Assembly (NCBI GenBank): GCA_016929205.1
Contig: JAFGJF010000419.1
Coordinates: 1-13,027, forward strand
Origin: Anaerolineae bacterium
Lineage (GTDB): Bacteria > Chloroflexota > Anaerolineae > JAFGEY01
DNA: 13,027 nt
Direction: 5' to 3'
A program made the position numbers and the translations under genes. This document shows positions 1 through 6,911 of the stretch, piece after piece. How positions within the stretch are numbered: position 1 is the stretch's first letter; each line of letters begins with the position of its first letter. The notes under the pieces were generated by a model, which worked only from the letters and a program-made list of their open reading frames with translations, did no database searches and was not told the origin of the DNA.

Positions 1-38
1 CACCTCAGAAACAATATATCCATAGCTTAATAAATATT

Positions 39-67
39 ATTATATCATAAAGTTAAATCGCTGTCAA
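39..67 (-). promoter_or_regulatory. Consensus sigma-70/A promoter firing left out of the window
   Basis: On the minus strand there is an exact TTGACA (-35, 67-62), a 17-nt spacer and an exact TATAAT (-10, 44-39). All 12 consensus positions match at the optimal spacing. Transcription should begin near 32. A purine-rich GAGGTG at 6-1 looks like the ribosome binding site of a gene whose start codon lies just beyond the left edge. The promoter is therefore divergent from the UPF0158 gene at 142. That a gene lies to the left is inferred, not seen. Confidence 0.75.
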
Positions 68-141
68 CCTTTTTTCAGGGGAGTCATTTTTGCGTTTGGA
101 CATCGACCAAAAGCTATGGGGCTGTCGGAAGGAGCCAGGTT

Positions 142-684
142 ATGAAACACAAACTTGAGGTAGACCTCCAGGAACTGGAAATTGCCCTCACCTGGCGGTC
201 AACGGCCTCGCATTCCTACCTCGACCTGGAAACCGGAGCGGTGGTTACCATTGACGATCAATCCCGTCAAACGCTGGAAAGCATCTATAAAGAATTGGCC
301 AAAAGAGGGGTGCGTGAGCGGGATGTCCCTCTGGCGAAACAACTGGAACAGTTTGAATTTCTCCGGGAGCGGTTCAAGGGCGATTTATTGGTGGCGGATC
401 GCGTCGAGCGCGAACTGGGCAGCCGGTACATCTCTATCGAACCTGCAGGAGCCGATCAGGACAGCGAGGATGCAAAAGCGTTTGTTCTGACAATAGACGA
501 TGCTGTCCTTCAGGATCACTTGATGCAGGCGATCAAGGCAGGTGGTGCTTTGCGCCGTTTCAAGGATCTTGTCTACAGCGATCCAGAGATACACGAGCAG
601 TGGTATGCGTTTCAGGGCGCGCGAACCCGGCAGCGTGTGTTGGTGTGGCTCCAAGAGCATAACATAGAACCGGTTGCCCCATAG
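142..684 (+). CDS. UPF0158 family protein
   Basis: A 180-residue acidic cytoplasmic protein with no signal peptide or membrane segment. It resembles the uncharacterised UPF0158 family (PF03682): an N-terminal region with YLDLETGAVV (about residues 27-36), a middle part rich in acidic residues and 'E' helices, and a C-terminal segment of the form W-F-x(3)-R-x-R-x(3)-WL near residues 153-170. The length is typical for the family. The ATG at 142 is supported by GGAAGGAG at 127-134, 7 nt upstream. No convincing promoter is visible on this strand in 68-141. The stop codon TAG (682-684) lies in the loop of a 10-bp hairpin that probably ends the transcript, so co-transcription with the following oxidoreductase is doubtful. 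Family function is unknown; I do not infer one. Confidence 0.8.
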   Translation: MKHKLEVDLQELEIALTWRSTASHSYLDLETGAVVTIDDQSRQTLESIYKELAKRGVRERDVPLAKQLEQFEFLRERFKGDLLVADRVERELGSRYISIEPAGADQDSEDAKAFVLTIDDAVLQDHLMQAIKAGGALRRFKDLVYSDPEIHEQWYAFQGARTRQRVLVWLQEHNIEPVAP

Positions 685-699
685 GCATAGGGCAACCGG
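670..699 (+). terminator. Perfect 10-bp hairpin enclosing the UPF0158 stop codon
   Basis: CCGGTTGCCC (670-679) and GGGCAACCGG (690-699) are exact reverse complements separated by a 10-nt loop that contains the TAG stop (682-684). The downstream bases 700-718 are only moderately T-rich (TCCTCTGCTTGTTTG), so this could be a weak intrinsic terminator or a transcript-stabilising 3' hairpin. The left arm encodes the last residues of the protein. Confidence 0.5.
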
Positions 700-743
700 A
701 TCCTCTGCTTGTTTGTCCGATCAGGAAAAGGAGCGCATGCATT

Positions 744-2192
744 ATGCGCGATGGTCAGCCCCACTCTCAACGAAAAACGACCTCTGGTCCGATCACGGCC
801 GTTCTGGTCGGTGCCGGCAACCGGGGCTATGGCGCTTATGGCCCCTATGCATTGTCCCATCCCGACGAAATCCGTTTTGTTGCCGTTGCCGAACCACATG
901 AGACGCGTCGCGCACGTTTTGCCGGTGACCATAGTATTCCATCAGCGCGGCAGTTCCATACCTGGCAGGATCTGTTTGCTCAGGGCCGTATTGCCGATGC
1001 TGCGCTCGTCTGCACGCTGGATCGGATGCACGTTGGTCCGGCGCTGGCTGCACTGGATGCCGGTTATGACGTATTGCTGGAAAAGCCGATCGCGACGACA
1101 TTGGACGACTGTGTCGAATTGGTGCAGGCCGCCGAACGGGCCGGACGGCTGCTCTTGATCTGCCACGTATTGCGCTACACGCCCCTGTTTGCCACGGTGC
1201 ACGAGATCATCGCTTCGGGGCGTTTGGGTGAGATCGTGACCGTCGAGCATCGTGAGAATGTCACCTATTGGCACATGGCTCATTCTTACGTGCGCGGAAA
1301 CTGGCGCAGCAGTGCTATCGAGAGCCCGATGCTCCTGGCCAAATGTTGCCACGACCTGGATATCCTGTTTTGGAATCTCGGGCCCTGCAAACGCCTGAAT
1401 TCATTTGGATCGCTCAAGCATTTCCGGCCCGGGAACGCGCCGTCCGGCGCACCGCAGCGCTGCACCGATGGCTGTCCGGCAGCCGATGAGTGTCCCTGGT
1501 ATGCGCCTCGCCTGTACCTGGATCTGGTGCCGTTGATACACGTCGCGCGCTATCTGCCCGATACGGTGTTAAAGTTGGGGGCAACGCTGGCGCTCGAACA
1601 TCCGGCACTGCTCAGGGCAGCGCGAAAGCTGTTTCCCCGCCTGGATGTTGCGCTGGATTATTCCGGTTGGCCGGTTTCCGTTATTTCGGAGGATACCAGC
1701 CTGGAAGCCCGTTGGCGAGCCCTGGAAACCGGGCCGTACGGGCGCTGTGTCTATCGTTGCGACAATGACGTGGTCGATCACCAGGTCGTCAACATGGAAA
1801 TGGCAAGTGGCGCGTCGGCTGTGCTGGTGATGCACGGCCACTCGCACCGCGAAGGGCGGACGATGCGTTATGATGGCACCCGCGCCACATTGCGCGCGCG
1901 AACCTATTTGGGCCAGCAAGAGATCCAAATCCACGATCACTTGACCGGCAAGGTCGAGATCATTCGGGTGTCCGAAGGCACTGCTGGCGCGACCGGGCAC
2001 GGCGGCGGTGACTGGGGTTTGATGGCTGCGTTTGTGCGTGCGCTGCGCGGGCAGACACAGGCAATAACGACGGCGCGTGAATCACTCGAGAGTCACCTTT
2101 TGGCCTTTGCGGCCGAGCAGGCCCGCCTGGAAAATCAGGTTATCGAGATGGATGCATTCCGCCGTCGTGACGGTGGGATTTCCGAACCCTAA
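744..2192 (+). CDS. Gfo/Idh/MocA family NAD(P)-dependent oxidoreductase
   Basis: A 482-residue cytoplasmic dehydrogenase of the Gfo/Idh/MocA family, whose members oxidise or reduce sugars, inositols and related polyols. The N-terminal Rossmann fold begins with the dinucleotide motif VGAGNRGYG (residues 22-30), followed by the signature EKP (113-115). The second domain holds LAKCCHDLD (198-206), which supplies the usual Lys/His/Asp active-site region. A cysteine-containing stretch follows (C240, C244, C250 before PWYAPRLY), seen in one long subgroup of the family. ATG 744 is preceded by AAAAGGAG at 726-733 (10-nt gap, slightly long). The gene is 59 bp downstream of the UPF0158 gene but separated from it by a hairpin. 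It converges on the GH32 operon, with the two stop codons overlapping. Substrate cannot be told from sequence; context suggests a carbohydrate. Confidence 0.88.
   Translation: MRDGQPHSQRKTTSGPITAVLVGAGNRGYGAYGPYALSHPDEIRFVAVAEPHETRRARFAGDHSIPSARQFHTWQDLFAQGRIADAALVCTLDRMHVGPALAALDAGYDVLLEKPIATTLDDCVELVQAAERAGRLLLICHVLRYTPLFATVHEIIASGRLGEIVTVEHRENVTYWHMAHSYVRGNWRSSAIESPMLLAKCCHDLDILFWNLGPCKRLNSFGSLKHFRPGNAPSGAPQRCTDGCPAADECPWYAPRLYLDLVPLIHVARYLPDTVLKLGATLALEHPALLRAARKLFPRLDVALDYSGWPVSVISEDTSLEARWRALETGPYGRCVYRCDNDVVDHQVVNMEMASGASAVLVMHGHSHREGRTMRYDGTRATLRARTYLGQQEIQIHDHLTGKVEIIRVSEGTAGATGHGGGDWGLMAAFVRALRGQTQAITTARESLESHLLAFAAEQARLENQVIEMDAFRRRDGGISEP
2189..2192. other. Overlapping stop codons of two convergent genes
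   Basis: The 4-bp CTAA at 2189-2192 holds the TAA of the rightward oxidoreductase (2190-2192) and, on the other strand, the TAG of the leftward TIM-barrel gene (2191-2189). There is no intergenic room, so each transcript must terminate within the other gene's coding sequence. Confidence 0.9.
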
Positions 2193-3154
2193 AGCGCGCC
2201 TGGCCCGGCCTCGATCATGTCCCGTATCTGTGTCACCGCCTGTTGAAAAATGCGCATGCGTTGTGGATCGTCAAATATCTGCGCGCCGCCAAAAATCTGC
2301 AATCCCCAGGAAGGTTGTGAGGACGCCGCTGTAGCCGTCAGACTTGCGGGAAAGTCCAGTATGTCCAGGATGAGTTGAACCTTGCGCCCGTGGGCCAGGT
2401 CAGGTGCCTGTTCCAGTAGGGTGCGTCCCCACCCGGGAGGACGCCCGCTTTTCTGGGCATAGATCAACGGCGTAAAGACGTCGATCGATGGAGCCAGCAG
2501 CGCGTAATCCTGGGCAAAGATGCGGCTCAACGCGCCATCGTACTCGTCGGGTGTCCAGGGGCACATGTACGCGCCGATCACGCAGCCGGGCAGATGTTGG
2601 TGGATCAGCCTGGCATAGTGTGCCGCAAAACCGGCAACGCGCTCGCATTTGTGCGCTGTCCATGCCTCGGCGTGTTGAGTTAGAATCTCGTCTGGCGACA
2701 CGGCGTCGAGGCCGGTGGCGGCACAAAATTCGGCCACGCAGCGGTCACAAAAACAGCTTTCCTGCAGGTCCGGCTCCGGCGTTTCAAACCAGCCGGCATA
2801 GGTTAGATAATCCAGCCAGATGCCAGCCGGTTTGAAGCTCTGAAGGCCCGCGATCAAGTTTTCCTCGGTCTCTTGCAAAAAGGCCTTGTTGGACAGGCAA
2901 ACGCCTTGCACCAGGCGTCCGTAACGGATCGGTTCGCCATCCACACCGATCGGGATCAACTCGGGGTGCTGATTCAAGTCGGCGCGAAAGGTTTTGAATT
3001 CGACGCAGGCGGTGATATCGTGCCTGGCACACAGTTCGAACGCCGTCGGGTTAAAGCCGTGAAACCAGAGTGCGTTCGCGTTACCGGCGACAAACTCGCC
3101 AATGTGTTCCAGGGCACCGCTGCCGTAAGGCCCAAAAAGCAGAGGGATGGTCAT
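2189..3154 (-). CDS. TIM-barrel glycosidase-like protein (GHL6-like)
   Basis: A 321-residue protein without signal peptide, probably a TIM barrel related to the 'hypothetical glycosyl hydrolase' groups (GHL6/alpha-amylase-like). Visible features are HPELIPIGVDGEPIRYGR (63-80), VCLSN (85-89), the strand-ending GIWLDYL with D115 in the place of a catalytic carboxylate, and a CxCxxC cluster (C134, C136, C139) followed by AEF, as in members that read 'CYCPxC...F'. Later strands include GAYMCPW (194-200) and DVFTPLIYA (225-233). ATG 3154 is chosen; a GTG at 3163 would overlap the upstream aldo/keto reductase stop as GTGA and add three residues. Neither has a strong ribosome binding site, so translational coupling is likely. 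It is the last gene of the GH32 operon. Its stop TAG (2191-2189) overlaps the TAA of the convergent oxidoreductase. Enzymatic activity is unproven. Confidence 0.72.
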   Translation of the reverse strand: MTIPLLFGPYGSGALEHIGEFVAGNANALWFHGFNPTAFELCARHDITACVEFKTFRADLNQHPELIPIGVDGEPIRYGRLVQGVCLSNKAFLQETEENLIAGLQSFKPAGIWLDYLTYAGWFETPEPDLQESCFCDRCVAEFCAATGLDAVSPDEILTQHAEAWTAHKCERVAGFAAHYARLIHQHLPGCVIGAYMCPWTPDEYDGALSRIFAQDYALLAPSIDVFTPLIYAQKSGRPPGWGRTLLEQAPDLAHGRKVQLILDILDFPASLTATAASSQPSWGLQIFGGAQIFDDPQRMRIFQQAVTQIRDMIEAGPGAL

Positions 3155-3159
3155 CTCGT

Positions 3160-4152
3160 TCACGCTGCCAGGATCGTATCGATGGATTGCAGTTCTTCCG
3201 GCGTAAAATCGAGCTTGTCCAGTGCTGCGACGCTGTTCTCGACCTGGCTGACGCGGCTTGTGCCGGTCAATGCCGATGTGACCCCCGGCTTGCGCAGCAC
3301 CCAGGCCAAGGCCATCTGGGCCAGTGTTTGTCCACGTGCCTGGGCCAGCTCGTTCAGCTTGCGCACCCGGGCCAGTTTCTCCTCGGTGATGTGGCTGGGG
3401 CGCAGCGCGCCGTGTTCTTTGCTGGCGCGTGAGCCGGTGGGAATGCCGTTCAGGTACTTGTCGGTGAGCAGTCCCTGCGCCAGCGGCACAAAGACGATGC
3501 TGCCTACGCCCTCCTCGTCGAGCACGTCCAGCAAGCCGTCTTCGATCCAGCGGTTGAACATGTTGTAAGAGGGCTGGTGGATCAAGCATGGCGTGCCCAA
3601 CTCGCGCAGAATACGCACCGCCTCGCGCGTTTGCTGGGGGTTGTAGGAAGAGATGCCGGCATAAATCGCTTTACCCTGGCGCACGGCTTGGTCGAGTGCG
3701 CTCATCGTCTCTTCAAGCGGTGTGTCGGGATCGGGGCGGTGACTGTAGAAAATGTCCACGTACTCGAGGCCCATCCGCTTCAAGCTCTGGTCGAGGCTGG
3801 CGAGCAGATATTTGCGCGATCCCCACTCGCCATAGGGGCCGGGCCACATGCGGTACCCGGCCTTGGTCGAGATGATCAGTTCGTCGCGATAGGGTGCCAG
3901 GTCCTGCTCCAAGATGCGACCAAACGTCTCTTCGGCCGATCCGGGGGGTGGCCCATAGTTGTTGGCCAGGTCAAAGTGGGTGATCCCCAGGTCAAAGGCC
4001 CGCAGCACCATCGCGCGGCCGTTTTCAAAAACGTCTACCCCACCAAAATTGTGCCACAGGCCCAGTGAAATGGCGGGCAGCATCAGTCCGCTTTTGCCAC
4101 AGCGCCGAAACGTCATAGAGTCATAGCGGTCGGTTGCTGGCAAGGTTGTCAT
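3160..4152 (-). CDS. Aldo/keto reductase, YghZ/L-glyceraldehyde-3-phosphate reductase type
   Basis: A 330-residue NADPH-dependent (beta/alpha)8 oxidoreductase. It carries the full catalytic tetrad of the superfamily: D61 (ITHFDLANNYG), Y66, K97 (STKAGY) and H138 (FYSHRPD). The C-terminal cofactor-binding segment reads TGTSRVSQVENSV. Features such as the GPPPGSAEETFGRIL segment and RMWPGPYGEWGSRKYLLASLDQSLKRMGLEYVDIFY are typical of the YghZ/MgrA-like subgroup, which in E. coli reduces L-glyceraldehyde 3-phosphate and methylglyoxal. ATG 4152 follows AAAGGAG (4165-4159) by 6 nt. It sits 54 bp after the AhpD-like gene and its TGA abuts the start of the TIM-barrel gene, so it is the third gene of the GH32 operon. 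It could reduce aldehydes or ketoses released from the operon's sugars; the true substrate is not visible. Confidence 0.9.
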   Translation of the reverse strand: MTTLPATDRYDSMTFRRCGKSGLMLPAISLGLWHNFGGVDVFENGRAMVLRAFDLGITHFDLANNYGPPPGSAEETFGRILEQDLAPYRDELIISTKAGYRMWPGPYGEWGSRKYLLASLDQSLKRMGLEYVDIFYSHRPDPDTPLEETMSALDQAVRQGKAIYAGISSYNPQQTREAVRILRELGTPCLIHQPSYNMFNRWIEDGLLDVLDEEGVGSIVFVPLAQGLLTDKYLNGIPTGSRASKEHGALRPSHITEEKLARVRKLNELAQARGQTLAQMALAWVLRKPGVTSALTGTSRVSQVENSVAALDKLDFTPEELQSIDTILAA

Positions 4153-4206
4153 GGCAATCTCCTTTCAACAAATCGTCACGAGTATGTCTGGAAAAAGACA
4201 AAACCG

Positions 4207-4689
4207 TCATATGCCGGCGTGACCCAATGTCAGCCGGTAGAGGATGTAATCGGCGGTGTTACCTGACAGGTTCCCCATCCGAATCATGCGTAATACGATG
4301 TGGATCGCTTCGCTCATCTCGGTGCCATAGACCTCAGCCAGGTGCTGGACGGCCTGGCGATCGGGCCGGGCATTATTCTCCGCCCAGTGCAAGGCGTACA
4401 CCAAGGCCGGGATCTCATCTTGTGGCGTGTCAGCAGGTATTTGCCCATCCAGCAGCGCTGCCAGTTCGTCTCGATCGAGTCCTGCTTCAAGCGCTTGCTG
4501 GCTGTGAAAACTACGGCAGTAGCGGCACTGGTTCACCTGTGTTACAGTCAGCATCAGGCGCTCGCGAAAGGCTGGAGAGAGCAGCTCGCGCATGGCTTTT
4601 TTTACCAGGGCGCGGCGGGTGACAATAAAGCGGAAATCCGCCCAGATTTCATACAAGTTGTGATAGGTTCGCCGCCTAAATTTTTGCAT
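4207..4689 (-). CDS. Carboxymuconolactone decarboxylase/AhpD-like protein
   Basis: A 160-residue, all-helical cytoplasmic protein of the CMD/AhpD family (PF02627). The AhpD-type catalytic arrangement is complete: E43, then C55-R-Y-C58 exactly 12 and 15 residues on, then H62. In AhpD this E...CxxC...H set makes a peroxidase-type disulfide reductant relay. A second helical part (residues 97-160) includes a GNxxGNTADYIL segment. I choose ATG 4689 because it overlaps the GH32 stop by one base (TGATG) and has no good ribosome binding site of its own, which points to translational coupling. A longer open frame to 4776 would lie inside GH32. Its presence between a fructosidase and an aldo/keto reductase is unexplained; it may protect against or sense oxidants, or act on a lactone. 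Family assignment is firm, role is not. Confidence 0.82.
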   Translation of the reverse strand: MQKFRRRTYHNLYEIWADFRFIVTRRALVKKAMRELLSPAFRERLMLTVTQVNQCRYCRSFHSQQALEAGLDRDELAALLDGQIPADTPQDEIPALVYALHWAENNARPDRQAVQHLAEVYGTEMSEAIHIVLRMIRMGNLSGNTADYILYRLTLGHAGI

Positions 4690-6320
4690 CAAGAACGCTC
4701 TTGCCAGATCGAACGCAGCGTATGCACGGTCAGCGTAAGCATCCTGGCTGTTCCACCTGTGGCTGATAGGGAACAACCGCCTTTACTGTCTGGCAACATC
4801 ACACTCAATGGCATGTAAACGAGCCCCTCACCGGCAAAAATCTCGATCGAGGCCCGATCGACGAGAATGCGCAGCCCAAGCTTGCCCGTCGCTGTCTTCA
4901 ATGGGACGGTGCATTCGCGGCAGATGAGTTCCTGGCGCTGCACATCGTAGGTCACCGGCACGCCCCCGATCTCAAGCCGGATCGTGAGTGCGTTCTGGAC
5001 GTCGATCTCGGCCTGTATGTCCAGCAGATCGTGCCCGCCGGCGGGCAGACGCACCGCACCTTGGGTGAGGTCGACATCACCTAGCGTCTGTTTGCCCTCG
5101 TAAAGCGATTCCATCTCTTGGATCGGGGTGAAACACAAGCGTGGCCCCTGGACTGTCGAACGCAAAGTCAGCTCGACCGGAAAACTCATCTGCTGGTTAA
5201 AGGGCATGCCCGGGATGCTGCCTCGCAGCCAGGCGATCTGGATCCGGCGCCCATCCTGGACGTCGCTCCAGGTCTGGGCGGCGTAAGCACTGCTTTTTCC
5301 CGCTGCGCCGCCGCAGTAGGCGCGCAGCGGTGGTGTCTGCGGCACGAACTGCTGCCCGTCAAAGGTGCCGACCAGGTAGTGTCCATCCGCCGCCCAGAAC
5401 ACCCATTGTCTTTCGCCATCGAGGTCCAGCGGAAAAAAGTCCGGGCATTCGCCTGAACCGGGCAGCGCGATCTCTTGCAAGTGCGTCCACGTTTTCAGGT
5501 CGGCCGAGGCATAGAGCGCGAAACGGTGTTCTTGCTCGACCTCGTCCAGGTACAGGGCCATCATCCACTGCTCGGAAGGGGCGTGCCAGATCACTTTGGG
5601 GTCACGGTTGGCGCCGGCAACGTGTCCCAATACGGGATTGCCGGTGTATTTTTGCCAGGTTTGGCCCCGGTCGGTACTAAAGGCCATACATTGGGTAAAG
5701 GGCACCGGCGGGTCGACCTGGTCGCCGGCAGCCGTATAAACACAGACCAGCGTGTCCTCGTCCCCGCGCCTCAATCCGGCCGAGTTGGCCCAATCCACCA
5801 CTGCCGACCCGGAATACATCGTGCCCAGCGCGTCCGGGTACAGCTCGTCGCCCACTTCGCGCCAGTGAACCATGTCCTCGCTCACGGCATGGCCCCAGTG
5901 CATATTGCCCCACGCCCAGCCATAAGGATTGTGCTGGTAGAACAGGTGATACGTGCCTTTATAATAAACCAATCCGTTGGGGTCGTTGTTCCAGCCGCGC
6001 CGCGACGTAAAGTGGAATTGGGGGCGGTATCTCTCCTGGTACAAGTTTTCGCCCCCCTCGATCGCGTCGCTCTGGATGATCGCGTCGAGCGCACAAGAAT
6101 CCGGATCGAGACCATCGACCTCGATCCGGAGCTGTTGTCCCTGGAACGGCGTCACGTCCGCAAAAACCCAGAAATCGGGCTCCCCGGTTGCCAGTTCGAT
6201 GTCAAAGGCGCGAGCCGTCTCGCCATTGACGATGAATTGCATCTTGCGCATAGTCGCGCCGTTTTCGACCGGCAGGTTGAGGTATCGGTTTTGGACGCGA
6301 ATTTCTTTGGATGCGGTCAT
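4689..6320 (-). CDS. Glycoside hydrolase family 32 (levanase/fructan beta-fructosidase-like)
   Basis: A 543-residue retaining beta-fructosidase that releases fructose from levan, inulin or sucrose-type substrates. An N-terminal beta-rich region (1-100) precedes the five-bladed propeller. The propeller carries WNNDPNG (110-116, nucleophile D113), FYQHNPYGWAWGNMHWGHA (127-145), MYSGSAVVD (168-176), RDP (239-241, transition-state stabiliser D240) and the acid/base in ECPDFF (E291). A C-terminal beta-sandwich ends in the usual FAGEG...MPLSV pattern. All three catalytic carboxylates are intact. No signal peptide is visible, so it looks intracellular, unlike many levanases. ATG 6320 is preceded by AAGGAG (6332-6327) with 6-nt spacing; the open frame continues to 6419 but through the promoter. 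It heads a four-gene operon. The exact fructan specificity cannot be read from sequence. Confidence 0.93.
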   Translation of the reverse strand: MTASKEIRVQNRYLNLPVENGATMRKMQFIVNGETARAFDIELATGEPDFWVFADVTPFQGQQLRIEVDGLDPDSCALDAIIQSDAIEGGENLYQERYRPQFHFTSRRGWNNDPNGLVYYKGTYHLFYQHNPYGWAWGNMHWGHAVSEDMVHWREVGDELYPDALGTMYSGSAVVDWANSAGLRRGDEDTLVCVYTAAGDQVDPPVPFTQCMAFSTDRGQTWQKYTGNPVLGHVAGANRDPKVIWHAPSEQWMMALYLDEVEQEHRFALYASADLKTWTHLQEIALPGSGECPDFFPLDLDGERQWVFWAADGHYLVGTFDGQQFVPQTPPLRAYCGGAAGKSSAYAAQTWSDVQDGRRIQIAWLRGSIPGMPFNQQMSFPVELTLRSTVQGPRLCFTPIQEMESLYEGKQTLGDVDLTQGAVRLPAGGHDLLDIQAEIDVQNALTIRLEIGGVPVTYDVQRQELICRECTVPLKTATGKLGLRILVDRASIEIFAGEGLVYMPLSVMLPDSKGGCSLSATGGTARMLTLTVHTLRSIWQERS

Positions 6321-6383
6321 ATCTGTCTCCTTGCATCGCCTTTTGCTGTATGAGCCAAGATGTTGATCGAGGTTGACGATGAT

Positions 6384-6412
6384 ATGATACACCCATCTGT
6401 TATCGAACGCAA
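6384..6412 (-). promoter_or_regulatory. Candidate promoter of the GH32 operon
   Basis: Minus strand TTGCGT (6412-6407), 17-nt spacer, TATCAT (6389-6384). The predicted start near 6377 leaves a ~57-nt leader before ATG 6320, whose ribosome binding site is strong. The -35 is 4/6 and the -10 is 5/6. Confidence 0.5.
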
Positions 6413-6429
6413 GCGACAAACAATATCAC

Positions 6430-6454
6430 GCACCAGCATGGTTGTGCCCGGTGC
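6430..6454 (-). terminator. Weak terminator-like hairpin after the SnoaL-like gene
   Basis: GCACC (6430-6434) and GGTGC (6450-6454) pair, with further inner pairing after one bulge and a short loop. It begins about 30 bp beyond the SnoaL-like stop. The sequence following it on the minus strand (GTGATATTGTTTG) lacks a clean U-run, so termination there is uncertain. It lies just upstream of the GH32 promoter. Confidence 0.3.
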
Positions 6455-6485
6455 AAAAGAAGCCAGAGCCAGACTTTGTCTTCGA

Positions 6486-6911
6486 CTATAAAGGCTTCTG
6501 TGGTGGTGGCAAGAGTCCGAGTTGTCTCATCAGGCCAAACTGGTCTGCGACCCCCCAATGCTCGACGATCTTGCCCTGCTCAAACCGGCATATGTCAATG
6601 ACGGTGATGCTAAATGACTTGCCCGTGGGCGGTCGTCCCATGAATGGCGCTTGATGTGTGCCCCGGGCGGTAATACGCGCCCAGGTCTTGTCGCCGCTGG
6701 CGATCATCTCTTCGATGGTCAGCTTGAGATCCGGATAGGGGGTGCGCAAGCCGACAATGACCTTTTTGACGCCTGTGATATCTGGAGGTACGAAACCGTC
6801 TTGATGCTCGACAAAGTTGGGTGCAAAGAGCTTATCCAGAGCATCCAGATTACCTTTATTAAAGCCTTCGTCAATCATACGACGAAAGACTTGTTCATTT
6901 TCTTCAAACAT
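6486..6911 (-). CDS. SnoaL-like/ester cyclase family protein
   Basis: A 141-residue single-domain protein with the SnoaL-like (NTF2-like cone) fold pattern: an N-terminal helix pair (1-30), FAPNFVEH (29-36), YPDLKLTIEEMIASGDKTWARITARGTH (59-86), a GxPPTGK loop (92-98) and a C-terminal IVEHWGVADQFGLMRQLG (115-132). The His/Asp pair at H118 and D123 corresponds to the region holding the acid/base of polyketide cyclases, but most bacterial homologues have no known reaction. ATG 6911 follows AGGAG (6923-6919) with 7-nt spacing and lies inside the end of the cupin gene (8-bp overlap), showing they are co-translated. A hydrolase, cyclase or small-ligand binding role is possible; none can be assigned. 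Confidence 0.85.
   Translation of the reverse strand: MFEENEQVFRRMIDEGFNKGNLDALDKLFAPNFVEHQDGFVPPDITGVKKVIVGLRTPYPDLKLTIEEMIASGDKTWARITARGTHQAPFMGRPPTGKSFSITVIDICRFEQGKIVEHWGVADQFGLMRQLGLLPPPQKPL

Noticed and set aside
90..120. Possible rightward promoter TTGCGT-19-TATGGG for the UPF0158 gene
   Set aside because: Both hexamers are poor and the spacer is too long; not better than chance.
3155..3589. N-terminal extension of the TIM-barrel protein to 3589
   Set aside because: It would lie almost wholly inside the aldo/keto reductase gene, and the extra sequence is Arg/Gly-rich shadow translation.
5475..6353. Rightward open frame of 292 codons opposite GH32
   Set aside because: A shadow of the GH32 gene; no recognisable domain and it runs across the GH32 promoter and start.
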